Shown here one piece after another: positions 57,112 to 64,000 of a stretch of DNA of 64,000 nucleotides (positions are counted from its first letter, which is position 1; each line of letters opens with the position of its first letter). This DNA is from Roseibium denhamense (lineage in GTDB: Bacteria > Pseudomonadota > Alphaproteobacteria > Rhizobiales > Stappiaceae), in the NCBI RefSeq assembly GCF_009711415.1, contig NZ_SMLZ01000093.1, forward strand, positions 1 through 64,000. The letters run 5' to 3'. The translations under genes and the position numbers were made by a program. The notes beneath the pieces are model-generated. The model made no database searches. It was not told the origin of the DNA and saw only the letters and a program-made list of their open reading frames with translations.

Positions 57112-58341
57112 TCAACTGCCGTTTCGCCATTTGCGGAGCCTGCGGATCATCAGCCATAACACGGCCGACGAGCGGATTGAGGCTTTCAATCGGATTTTCT
57201 GAAGCTCAATCCAAGCCCATGCCTGCCCGCGCAAGGTTATGGGAAGGACGCTGTTCTTGAGAGTAACCGGCTCCGCCCAACCGGCTTTATAGCGCTCTTG
57301 CCCCAGTCCGAGATCGAGTCTGTGCAGGTGTTTGGACGCGCAAGCATAGGCCACCAGCTGCTTCAGCAGGACAAGCCCCGGACTATGAGGCAGTGTTTCG
57401 TCATGCGCCACACTGTTGCTGTAAGCATAGAGGCAGCCGCGATGTTCATGGCAAAGATAGGTGGCCCGAATAACGCCGTTCGTTTCCAGCCACCAGATAT
57501 CCATACTGCGCGGTGCACCTTCTAGACCGGCCAGTTGTCCCAAGAAGCGCTGCGAGGGCGCTGTGCCGAACGCATTGGGGATGCCGGTCTCCCGGGCACG
57601 TATCGCGCGCTGGTCCAAAAAAGCTGCAAGGCCGGCGTCCATGTCCTCCAAAGAGGATGCTTTTATGATTTTCAAGTCGCCGGAGGCGGCGAGATGCCGT
57701 TCCTTCCGCAAGAGGTTTTTTCGAGCCGACTTGGTATGCGTTTCCTTGAAAAACTGTTCAAAATCAGTTGGCAAGTCGCGGGCAAAGACTGGGTTAGGGC
57801 TCACGGTGCTCCGCTCCAAGACCAAGGGGTGAGGTCTGCCAAGCAGAACATCCGGAACGTTCTGCAGGCTGATCAAGTCCGCTCGAACCTCTTTTGCAAG
57901 CCGCGACAAGATATCCAAAACGGCCTGGCGATCAAAGGCGGGAAGAGCATCCTCGTCCCAGATGCCCTGGTAGTGGTTCCCGTCCTCATGACCAAGACAG
58001 GACAGCTCCTTGATACCAAGACGGGATTTGAGTGAGAACGGCAGGAACGCGAGCGGCTTTCCGGCACATGCGACCGCCGCCAGGACCGGCACCATTCCGC
58101 GCGAAGCCCCGGCCGTTTCCGACCAGGCGGTTGTCCATTCAAGGCTTTGATAAGGATTACGGGATGATGCTACTATAAATTGTTGCCATCCGTGTGGGAC
58201 GTCATTAAAGCTCGGAAAAACGATCAGTTCAAAATTCTGAAGGCCAGACGGCACCGTAGTTTTGGCAGGCGAAAATGGGGGCCGAGTGTCCTTGTCCAGT
58301 TTCGGATCAATGATGCTTGGCGATGGTTGCACGAAAATCAC
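57112..58341 (-). CDS. GNAT family acyltransferase (BioF2/CelD-like)
   Basis: This is a 409-residue protein resembling the Acetyltransf_6 (CelD/BcsL, FemAB-like) family. It has two GNAT-like halves; the second shows S-A-R-K-N-L-L-R-K-E-R-H-L and L-D-L-G-L-G-Q-E-R-Y-K-A-G-W, the family's C-terminal signature. It probably adds an acyl or amino-acyl group to the exopolysaccharide or its precursor. The start is GTG 58341; the Shine-Dalgarno is weak. It lies between the co-polymerase and the deacetylase, on the opposite strand. Confidence 0.83.
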   Translation of the reverse strand: MIFVQPSPSIIDPKLDKDTRPPFSPAKTTVPSGLQNFELIVFPSFNDVPHGWQQFIVASSRNPYQSLEWTTAWSETAGASRGMVPVLAAVACAGKPLAFLPFSLKSRLGIKELSCLGHEDGNHYQGIWDEDALPAFDRQAVLDILSRLAKEVRADLISLQNVPDVLLGRPHPLVLERSTVSPNPVFARDLPTDFEQFFKETHTKSARKNLLRKERHLAASGDLKIIKASSLEDMDAGLAAFLDQRAIRARETGIPNAFGTAPSQRFLGQLAGLEGAPRSMDIWWLETNGVIRATYLCHEHRGCLYAYSNSVAHDETLPHSPGLVLLKQLVAYACASKHLHRLDLGLGQERYKAGWAEPVTLKNSVLPITLRGQAWAWIELQKIRLKASIRSSAVLWLMIRRLRKWRNGS

Positions 58342-58440
58342 TCACGGGGTCTGTTATCAGCTTTCAGCGGTATGTAGCAGGGTTTCTTAAACAAAACATG
58401 CGCACTTGGCACTTCCAACGGGATCGGGCATTTTAGCCAC

Positions 58441-59541
58441 ATGGGCATCCGGCAAAAAGCGTTCAAACAGGCGTTCCAGGTCTTGAATAAAACGGGGATG
58501 GGACGGCTCCTGTCTCCATTTACCCAGGGTTGCGGCGCTGTTTTCATGTTGCACCATGTACGGCCCGCCCGCAGCGATGCGTTTCAACCGAACCAGCTTT
58601 TGGAAATATCGCCGGAGTTTTTGAGGCTTGCTGTCGAACGGATCCGGCAGAATGGCTACGAGATTATCTCGCTCGACAAGGCGGTCGATCTGCTGAAATC
58701 CGGTTACGGCCAGAAACGCTACGCCGTCCTGACCTTTGACGACGGCTATCGCGACAATATTGAAATCGCATATCCCGTCTTGAAAGAGCTGCAGGCACCG
58801 TTCACCGTCTTTGTCGCAACCGGTTTGATCGACCGCACGACGGAGTTGTGGTGGGTTGCCCTGGAACGGATCATTGCCGCGCACGATGAAATCGTGCTGT
58901 CACCTGACCGCTCCGGCGCTGGCATCGCTTGCCGGACGGTGGACGAAAAGAACGCCTGTTTCGACAAGCTGACCAGACACATCACCCAGGAGCTTGGTGA
59001 ACTGGATCAGCGCCGGGTGATCCGCGCCTTGTGTGACCGGTATGGCCTGGATTTGGCAGCGCTGGCCGACGAATACGTGATGAGCTGGGACGATTTGCGC
59101 GCACTGGCCCGGGACCCGCTTGTGAGTATCGGGGCGCATACCCACGATCATTTTGCTCTGGCCCGCCTTGGGGAAGAAGATGCGCGTTTGGACGTTTTGC
59201 GGGGATTGACGCGGCTGGAAGCGGAACTCGGGCGCCGTCCGAAACACTTCGCATATCCTTACGGCAAACCCTATGCCGTATGCGAACGGGATGCGCGCAT
59301 GTTGCGCGAGATCGGTTTCGCATCATCGCTGACGACTTTTCCGGGGGTCTTGCAATCCGCAAATGCACGCGACCCGATGATGCTGCCGCGCGTTTCCTTG
59401 AATGGCCGGTTTCAGGACCCTGCCGTCATTGATCAGTGTCTGACGGGCGCGCCGTTTGCACTTTACCGGGCCGCAAGATGGGCTGCATCAGGCTTCGGGA
59501 TCAGGTCCGGGATTTCCCGCCTCTTTCCATCCACCAGATGA
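58441..59541 (+). CDS. Polysaccharide deacetylase (NodB-type)
   Basis: This is a 366-residue carbohydrate esterase 4 family protein. The metal site is in V-L-T-F-D-D-G-Y-R-D-N and I-G-A-H-T-H-D-H-F, and the later F-A-Y-P-Y-G-K-P is the third motif. No signal peptide is obvious. It probably removes acetyl groups from the exopolysaccharide or its lipid-linked repeat. The start is ATG 58441. The 3' end overlaps the convergent DUF2842 gene by 41 bases. Confidence 0.9.
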   Translation: MGIRQKAFKQAFQVLNKTGMGRLLSPFTQGCGAVFMLHHVRPARSDAFQPNQLLEISPEFLRLAVERIRQNGYEIISLDKAVDLLKSGYGQKRYAVLTFDDGYRDNIEIAYPVLKELQAPFTVFVATGLIDRTTELWWVALERIIAAHDEIVLSPDRSGAGIACRTVDEKNACFDKLTRHITQELGELDQRRVIRALCDRYGLDLAALADEYVMSWDDLRALARDPLVSIGAHTHDHFALARLGEEDARLDVLRGLTRLEAELGRRPKHFAYPYGKPYAVCERDARMLREIGFASSLTTFPGVLQSANARDPMMLPRVSLNGRFQDPAVIDQCLTGAPFALYRAARWAASGFGIRSGISRLFPSTR

Positions 59542-59719
59542 TCGCACCCGCCGGGACAACCCAGAACAGTCCGGCGACCGCAAAATAGACGAACTGGACA
59601 AGGGTCGGTGCGGATTGAATTCCGGGCGAGTCGCCGACGACCATTGCGACGAGCGCATAAACAATCACGAAAACCACCAGGGCAACCATGCCGACGAATT
59701 TGCGGAAGGAGGGAACCAT
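59501..59719 (-). CDS. DUF2842 domain-containing small membrane protein
   Basis: This is a 72-residue protein with two membrane helices (about 9-30 and 42-62) and an ending W-W-M-E-R-G-G-K, the DUF2842 pattern. The family is confined mainly to alphaproteobacteria and has no known function. The start is ATG 59719. Its 3' end overlaps the deacetylase by 41 bases. Confidence 0.8.
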   Translation of the reverse strand: MVPSFRKFVGMVALVVFVIVYALVAMVVGDSPGIQSAPTLVQFVYFAVAGLFWVVPAGAIIWWMERGGKSRT

Positions 59720-59845
59720 TCTTGCGCATTTCCTTTTCTGAAGGCGGAGCGGTCAATTGCCGCAAACCGTTCAATTCGGCTTGCCGCCATGCCCCTGCAC
59801 CTATATCTCACCCCCACAAAGGTCAAATTAGAATCTCTTTAGACA

Positions 59846-60973
59846 GTGAGTATTCGCCAGATGACGCATATTGGTGTCTCCGCTCCGACGTCCCCAACCC
59901 GCATACCAGCCGCGCGTCTGGAGAAGATCCAGCGGGACCGGGTCTTGATCAGGTGGTGGCTTTACGGGGTCTGTGCCCTGATCCTAGCGATGGTTGTGGT
60001 CGGAGGCGCGACACGGCTGACTGAATCCGGATTGTCGATCACCGAGTGGAAACCGATCCACGGCGTCATTCCCCCGCTCACCGAAGCAGAGTGGGAGGAA
60101 GAGCTGGAAAAATACCGGCAAATCCCTGAGTACCAGCTGATCAACAAGGGCATGAGCCTTTCGGAGTTCAAGTTCATCTTCTGGTGGGAGTGGGGGCATC
60201 GGGTCCTCGGCCGCATCATTGGTGTTGCCTTTTTCGTGCCGATGGTTGCGTTTTGGGCGATGGGACGCATTGAGCCCTGGTTGAAACCGCGGCTCCTGAT
60301 CGGGCTCGCTCTTGGCGGTTTGCAAGGATTTGTCGGCTGGTGGATGGTGACGTCCGGTCTGGTGGACCGGGTTGATGTCAGCCAGTACCGGCTTGCGACC
60401 CATCTAACCCTTGCTCTGATCATATTTGCGTATCTGTTTTGGATCGCGCGGCGTCTGACACCCTTGCCCGAACCGACCGTTCTGGAGCAGACGAGGCTCA
60501 GGGGATTGAGCACGCTGTTCCTGGGCTTGGTGTTCATTCAGATGTTTCTTGGCGGCCTGGTGGCGGGCCTCAATGCCGGGATGACGTTCAACACCTGGCC
60601 TCTGATGGACGGGAAATGGATCCCGAATGGTCTGTTGATCATGGACCCGCTGTGGCGGAATTTCTTTGAAAACGTCATGACCGTCCAGTTTCAGCACCGG
60701 ATCACGGCTTATGTCCTGATCGTTGCCGCGATTGCACTGTGCTTTGCGACCTTCCGTGTCAGCAGCCAATCCCATTTGAGACGGGCAGGCGCCCATATAG
60801 CCGCATTTGTCGCGCTCCAGGCCGTCTTCGGGATCCTGACCCTCATCTGGGTCGTGCCGCTCTCCATGGCGCTTGTGCACCAGGGCTTTGCGGTCATTGT
60901 TCTGGCGTCAGCTGTCGACCATCTGGCCTGTCTGAAAGGCCCGTATCCGATCGCCAAGCGCGCAACTGCCTGA
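59846..60973 (+). CDS. ctaA: Heme A synthase (COX15/CtaA)
   Basis: CtaA oxidises heme O to heme A for cytochrome c oxidase. The 375-residue protein has eight helices with the COX15 signature G-G-A-T-R-L-T-E-S-G-L-S-I-T-E-W-K-P. Heme-binding histidines appear in E-W-G-H-R-V-L-G-R, T-H-L-T-L-A, Q-F-Q-H-R-I-T-A-Y and L-V-H-Q-G-F. The start is GTG 59846; ATG 59861 is in frame. A bidirectional terminator follows. Confidence 0.94.
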   Translation: MSIRQMTHIGVSAPTSPTRIPAARLEKIQRDRVLIRWWLYGVCALILAMVVVGGATRLTESGLSITEWKPIHGVIPPLTEAEWEEELEKYRQIPEYQLINKGMSLSEFKFIFWWEWGHRVLGRIIGVAFFVPMVAFWAMGRIEPWLKPRLLIGLALGGLQGFVGWWMVTSGLVDRVDVSQYRLATHLTLALIIFAYLFWIARRLTPLPEPTVLEQTRLRGLSTLFLGLVFIQMFLGGLVAGLNAGMTFNTWPLMDGKWIPNGLLIMDPLWRNFFENVMTVQFQHRITAYVLIVAAIALCFATFRVSSQSHLRRAGAHIAAFVALQAVFGILTLIWVVPLSMALVHQGFAVIVLASAVDHLACLKGPYPIAKRATA

Positions 60974-60980
60974 CGAACAA

Positions 60981-61007
60981 AAAGCCCGCCGGTTGGCGGG
61001 CTTTTCT
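60981..61007. terminator. Bidirectional intrinsic terminator between ctaA and metY
   Basis: The perfect 10-bp stem AAAGCCCGCC / GGCGGGCTTT has a 4-base loop and is followed by TTC TTT. Upstream A-runs let it serve metY on the minus strand as well. Confidence 0.9.
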
Positions 61008-61032
61008 TTAGGTGGTTTTGCGTGCGCGTAAG

Positions 61033-62313
61033 TTACCCGGCCAGGGCCTGATCGAGGTCCGCAATGATGTCCTCAACGTCTTCAAGGCCGACCGAGATGC
61101 GCACCACGTCCGGTCCGGCGCCGGCGGCAGCCTTTTGCGTGTCGGTCAGCTGCCGGTGCGTGGTTGAAGCCGGGTGAATGATCAGGCTGCGCGTGTCACC
61201 GATATTTGCAAGGTGGGAGAAAAGCTCCACTTTGGAGACCAGATTGACACCGGCTTCATAGCCCCCCTCAACGCCGAAGGTGAAGACAGCGCCTGCGCCT
61301 TTTGGCATGTACTTCTGCTGCAGGGCGTGATGCTTGTCTTCGGGAAGGGCCGCATAGGACACCCATGAGACCTTATCGTGCGCGGCCAAATGTAACGCGA
61401 CCTTCTTCGCATTGTCGGAGTGGCGCTGCATGCGAAGGGGAAGCGTTTCGATCCCGGTTAGGATCATGAATGCGTTGAACGGCGAGATTGCTGGTCCGAG
61501 ATCGCGCAAGCCAAGCACCCGGCAAGCGATTGCAAAAGCAAAATTGCCGAACGTCTCATGAAGAACGACGCCCTGATACTCCGGCCGGGGTTCGGACAGG
61601 AGGGGGTAGCGGCCGCTTGACGACCAGTCGAATGTGCCGCCATCGACAATAATGCCGCCCATTGAGTTGCCATGTCCGCCCATAAACTTGGTCAGTGAGT
61701 GCAGAACGATGTCTGCGCCATGCTCGATCGGCCGGCACAGATACGGCGTGGCCATCGTGTTGTCGACGACCAGCGGAATGCCCTTGGCCTTTGCAATCTT
61801 CGAGATAGCTTCGATATCGACAATGATCCCGCCAGGGTTTGCAAGGCTTTCGATAAAGATGGCCTTGGTCTTGTCGTCAATGGCCGCCTCAAAGGCGGAC
61901 ATGTCTGCGGGATCAGCCCAATTCACGTTCCAGCCGAAGCTCTTGAAGGAGTGGTTCAGCTGATTGATGGAGCCGCCATAAAGCTTGTTTGCAGCGACGA
62001 TGTTGTCGCCCGGCTGCATCATGGAATGGAAGCACAAAAGTTGCGCCGAATGACCGGATGCGGTGGCAAGCGCCGCGGTCCCGCCTTCCAGGGCGGCCAC
62101 GCGTTCTTCAAGAACCGCCGTCGTCGGGTTGGTGATGCGGGTATAGATATTGCCGAACGCCTGAAGCCCGAACAGGGAAGCTGCATGGTCAACGTCATCA
62201 AAGACAAAGGATGTCGTTTGGTATATTGGGGTCGCCCGCGCGCCCGTAGAAGGGTCCGGCGCCGCTCCGGCGTGAATGGAAAGTGTTGAAAAACCAGGTA
62301 TTTTGTCGCTCAT
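61033..62313 (-). CDS. metY: O-acetylhomoserine sulfhydrylase (MetY)
   Basis: MetY combines O-acetylhomoserine with sulfide to give homocysteine, a direct route to methionine; it may also act on other thiols. The 426 residues show the PLP-binding lysine in H-S-L-T-K-F-M-G-G (Lys209) and the Cys/Met-metabolism pattern with S-G-H-S-A-Q-L-L. The length fits the OAH type rather than cystathionine enzymes. The start is ATG 62313 with GGGAGG 7 bases upstream. The leader can fold to hide that site. Confidence 0.94.
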   Translation of the reverse strand: MSDKIPGFSTLSIHAGAAPDPSTGARATPIYQTTSFVFDDVDHAASLFGLQAFGNIYTRITNPTTAVLEERVAALEGGTAALATASGHSAQLLCFHSMMQPGDNIVAANKLYGGSINQLNHSFKSFGWNVNWADPADMSAFEAAIDDKTKAIFIESLANPGGIIVDIEAISKIAKAKGIPLVVDNTMATPYLCRPIEHGADIVLHSLTKFMGGHGNSMGGIIVDGGTFDWSSSGRYPLLSEPRPEYQGVVLHETFGNFAFAIACRVLGLRDLGPAISPFNAFMILTGIETLPLRMQRHSDNAKKVALHLAAHDKVSWVSYAALPEDKHHALQQKYMPKGAGAVFTFGVEGGYEAGVNLVSKVELFSHLANIGDTRSLIIHPASTTHRQLTDTQKAAAGAGPDVVRISVGLEDVEDIIADLDQALAG

Positions 62314-62317
62314 TAAA

Positions 62318-62378
62318 TGACCTCCCGAGGTTGTCGGCGGCCAGTTTCGCCGATGGGGCCGCAGAGGTCAAAGACTGG
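62318..62378 (-). promoter_or_regulatory. Folded metY leader with occluded ribosome-binding site
   Basis: The metY Shine-Dalgarno (minus strand of 62321-62326) lies within GAGGTCA (62324-62318), which can pair with TGACCTC (62370-62364). That helix encloses GCGGCC/GGCCGC (62362-62357 with 62342-62337). A short local hairpin over 62320-62331 and an ACTGG/CCAGT pairing (62374-62378 with 62341-62345) offer other folds. I did not find the conserved SAM-II sequence elements. Confidence 0.4.
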
Positions 62379-62467
62379 TTTTTCAAATGAATGGCTGATG
62401 GGAAAACAGATTTGTTTTCATAGCCTTGTTTCAAGGCGGTAACGTCCGGTGCGATGAAGCCCGCGCG

Positions 62468-62590
62468 TCAGTTGGTGATGTTCTTCCGCACCTCGAGCTT
62501 TACCGCGAAGTAGACACCGAACAGCAGGCAGACGGCAAACACGGGCAACGCCAGCGTCAGCAAAGGTGTTCCAGCAAGCAGATCAAACAT
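62468..62590 (-). CDS. Small membrane protein, function unknown
   Basis: This 40-residue frame starts M-F-D-L-L-A-G-T-P-L-L-T-L-A-L-P-V-F and holds one hydrophobic helix (about 8-30), with a basic, hydrophilic tail K-L-E-V-R-K-N-I-T-N. I recognise no family. AGGGA lies about 10 bases upstream of ATG 62590. It stands between metY and another small membrane protein gene on the same strand. Confidence 0.5.
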   Translation of the reverse strand: MFDLLAGTPLLTLALPVFAVCLLFGVYFAVKLEVRKNITN

Positions 62591-62729
62591 CTGGGGTCCC
62601 TGTTGGTTCAAACACGTATCGGTGACGTAAGGTAATGCTAACAAATGGATGAAGCGCAAAGAAAGCCGGTCGCATTCGGAACAAATTGAATGAAAGTTTT
62701 TGTAAATCCTGACTCAAATGCCGCGCGTT

Positions 62730-62915
62730 TCAATCCGTTTTGCTCACCACCGCATCGTGTTCGGGCGCATCATCGGCCCAATGTTCGTCCCGCGATGCGA
62801 ACGGAGATCCGGGCTCGGCCTTATGAACGATCGCGAACAGGACGAGAGTGATCAACCCGGACATGGCTGCCAGCACCCACTCCATGGCGGTAAACAAGGT
62901 TGGATCCTGGGTCAT
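62730..62915 (-). CDS. Small single-helix membrane protein, function unknown
   Basis: This 61-residue protein starts M-T-Q-D-P-T-L-F-T-A-M-E-W and has one hydrophobic helix (about 11-32) followed by a hydrophilic, acidic tail with H-W-A-D-D-A-P-E-H-D. I recognise no family. The start at ATG 62915 has a strong GGAGG about 7 bases upstream, which favours a real gene. Confidence 0.55.
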   Translation of the reverse strand: MTQDPTLFTAMEWVLAAMSGLITLVLFAIVHKAEPGSPFASRDEHWADDAPEHDAVVSKTD

Positions 62916-63018
62916 GCCCACCCTCCATTTGATCGCTTGGCCTGCCTGTGCCCTGGTCATTGCCTGCGTTAACGAATTAGAGAGCGAGGATTGCGCGAAG
63001 CTTGTCAAATGTCAGGAA

Positions 63019-63549
63019 TTAACCGTCGTTTTCACCAGAAAGGCCACGATGCTGGAAACCGCTTTTCAGGGCAGGGCGTTTGGAAGAAAGCTTGCGCGAA
63101 TTCACACCGGCCCACCCGATCTCCCCAGAGAGCCGGCCGTACTCGATTTTCGGACAGCGGTTCATGACAACCTTGATACCGGCAGCTTCCGCGCGGGCCG
63201 CAGCTTGATCATTGCGCACGGACAACTGCATCCAGATCACCTTGGGCAACCGGCCGCTTGAAATCACGTGGTCGACAACTTGTCCGGCTGCATCGGAGTT
63301 CCGGAAGATATCGATCATGTCAGGGATGGCTGGCAGGTCATCCAGGGACGCGTAGACAGTTTGCCCGAGAATGTCCTTGCCTGCTTGACCGGGATTGATC
63401 GGCCAGACCGTATAGTCCTTGGCGAGCATGTATTTCAGAACGAAATAGGACGGGCGGACCGCATTGGCGCTCGCACCTACCATGGCGATGGTCTTCACCG
63501 CGTCGAGGATGTCCTTGATGTAAGCATCGGAGTAGCTGTCGTGGGTCAT
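63019..63549 (-). CDS. CoA-binding protein (YccU-like)
   Basis: This is a 176-residue protein with a Rossmann-like CoA-binding domain. Features are I-A-M-V-G-A-S-A-N-A-V-R-P-S, V-W-P-I-N-P-G-Q-A-G and D-M-I-D-I-F-R-N-S, ending in a conserved V-V-M-N-R-C-P-K-I-E-Y. The function is unknown. I chose ATG 63549, only 5 bases after the enoyl-CoA hydratase stop; an upstream TTG would overlap. The set ECH - CoA-binding - metY is common in this order. Confidence 0.87.
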   Translation of the reverse strand: MTHDSYSDAYIKDILDAVKTIAMVGASANAVRPSYFVLKYMLAKDYTVWPINPGQAGKDILGQTVYASLDDLPAIPDMIDIFRNSDAAGQVVDHVISSGRLPKVIWMQLSVRNDQAAARAEAAGIKVVMNRCPKIEYGRLSGEIGWAGVNSRKLSSKRPALKSGFQHRGLSGENDG

Positions 63550-63554
63550 AGCGA

Positions 63555-64000
63555 TCAGCTGTCCGTCCAATCCGGCTTGCGCTTTTGCAGGAAGGCGTTG
63601 ATACCTTCTTCCGCATCCTTTGCCATCATGTTTTCAACCATCGTGTTGGCCGCAAAGTCGTAGGCCTTGGAAAGCGGCATCTCCAGTTGCTTGTAAAAGG
63701 CTTCCTTGCCGACCTTCAGCGTGTGGGATGATTTTGAAGCGATGGCCTCAGCATATTTTTGAACGACCTGCTCCAGATAATCACTGGGAACAATCCGGTT
63801 GATTAGGCCGAAGTCCTTTGCAGTCGAGGCATCAATGCTCTCGCCCGTCAGAAGCATTTCCATCGCCTGTTTGGGGGCGACGTTGCGTGACAGGGCCACC
63901 ATGGGGGTAGAGCAGAACAAGCCGATGTTCACGCCCGGTGTGCAGAAAGTCGCCGTATCGGTTGCAATCGCGAGATCGCACGAGGCCACAAGCTGGCAAC
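63555..64000 (-). CDS. Enoyl-CoA hydratase, partial (5' end beyond window)
   Basis: This is the C-terminal part (about 148 residues) of a crotonase-family enzyme; the start lies beyond position 64000. The visible segment begins at C-Q-L-V-A-S-C-D-L-A-I-A-T-D. It continues with T-P-G-V-N-I-G-L-F-C-S-T-P and ends with the usual tail E-E-G-I-N-A-F-L-Q-K-R-K-P-D-W. The substrate is uncertain. It is followed closely by the CoA-binding protein gene. Confidence 0.9.
   Translation of the reverse strand, partial: CQLVASCDLAIATDTATFCTPGVNIGLFCSTPMVALSRNVAPKQAMEMLLTGESIDASTAKDFGLINRIVPSDYLEQVVQKYAEAIASKSSHTLKVGKEAFYKQLEMPLSKAYDFAANTMVENMMAKDAEEGINAFLQKRKPDWTDS

Noticed and set aside
62314-62400. SAM-II riboswitch before metY
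   Set aside because: The conserved SAM-II elements (GTGATTT-like segment, CTTGCAGCC and GCTAAA) could not be found, so only a generic folded leader is reported.

Overview
The window is a gene-dense stretch of chromosome, roughly 55-60 % GC by eye, from an alphaproteobacterium of the order Hyphomicrobiales (Rhizobiales). A Stappiaceae-like organism (Roseibium/Labrenzia group) is my best guess, by inference only. The main clues are the block rpoZ-rsh-pyrE-acpS-lepB-rnc-era-recO, an LdtR/LdtP pair of the kind described in Liberibacter, DUF6163, DUF6898 and DUF2842 proteins, an H+-pyrophosphatase, a heme A synthase, and a cytochrome bc1 assembly chaperone beside bamE. No rRNA, CRISPR array, prophage or insertion sequence was found. 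One tRNA, Pro(GGG), is present.

Layout. 0-6 kb: a DUF2000 gene divergent from an AraC regulator, parC, and a membrane GGDEF-EAL protein. 6-14 kb, minus strand: rpoZ > rsh > pyrE > DUF2062 > acpS > lepB > rnc > era > recO, with a clear promoter in front of rpoZ. 14-20 kb: a NYN-domain protein with a family 5 uracil-DNA glycosylase (plus), then bpt, an SLC13 transporter, an RDD protein and hemB (minus). 20-26 kb: two valine catabolism genes behind a palindromic operator, a DUF6163 membrane protein, ldtR, ldtP and a small DUF6898 gene. 26-29.4 kb, minus: a four-gene SiaA-SiaB-SiaC-SiaD signalling operon ending in a diguanylate cyclase. 29.7-39 kb, plus: glyA, nrdR, ribD, ribE, ribH, nusB, thiL, an MFS transporter and hppA. 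39-44 kb: bamE (minus), then the bc1 chaperone, DUF177, plsX, fabH, ihfA and a MerR regulator (plus). 44-49.6 kb: GDPD, cytochrome P450, a small ORF, a flavodoxin, an isolated trypsin-like protease and tRNA-Pro. 49.7-59.6 kb: an exopolysaccharide locus. 59.8-64 kb: ctaA, metY, two small membrane proteins, a CoA-binding protein and an enoyl-CoA hydratase cut by the window end.

How the genes work together. The 6-14 kb block couples the omega subunit, the stringent response, pyrimidine synthesis, carrier-protein activation, protein export and RNA processing. The riboflavin genes ribD-ribE-ribH run into nusB-thiL. The 40-43 kb block feeds fatty acid and phospholipid synthesis (plsX, fabH). Two c-di-GMP proteins (the SiaD-type cyclase and the GGDEF-EAL protein) and the exopolysaccharide locus suggest a biofilm lifestyle.

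The most interesting observations are the complete SiaABCD-like module with Ser at the expected phosphoacceptor position; a possible LdtR-like inverted repeat in front of ldtP that shares a core with sequence upstream of ldtR; a LiuR-like palindrome in front of the valine genes; folded leaders in front of metY and the NYN gene; a G-tract cluster in front of glyA; and a polysaccharide co-polymerase whose fused kinase-like domain has lost its P-loop. I did not find a clearly new multi-gene system.
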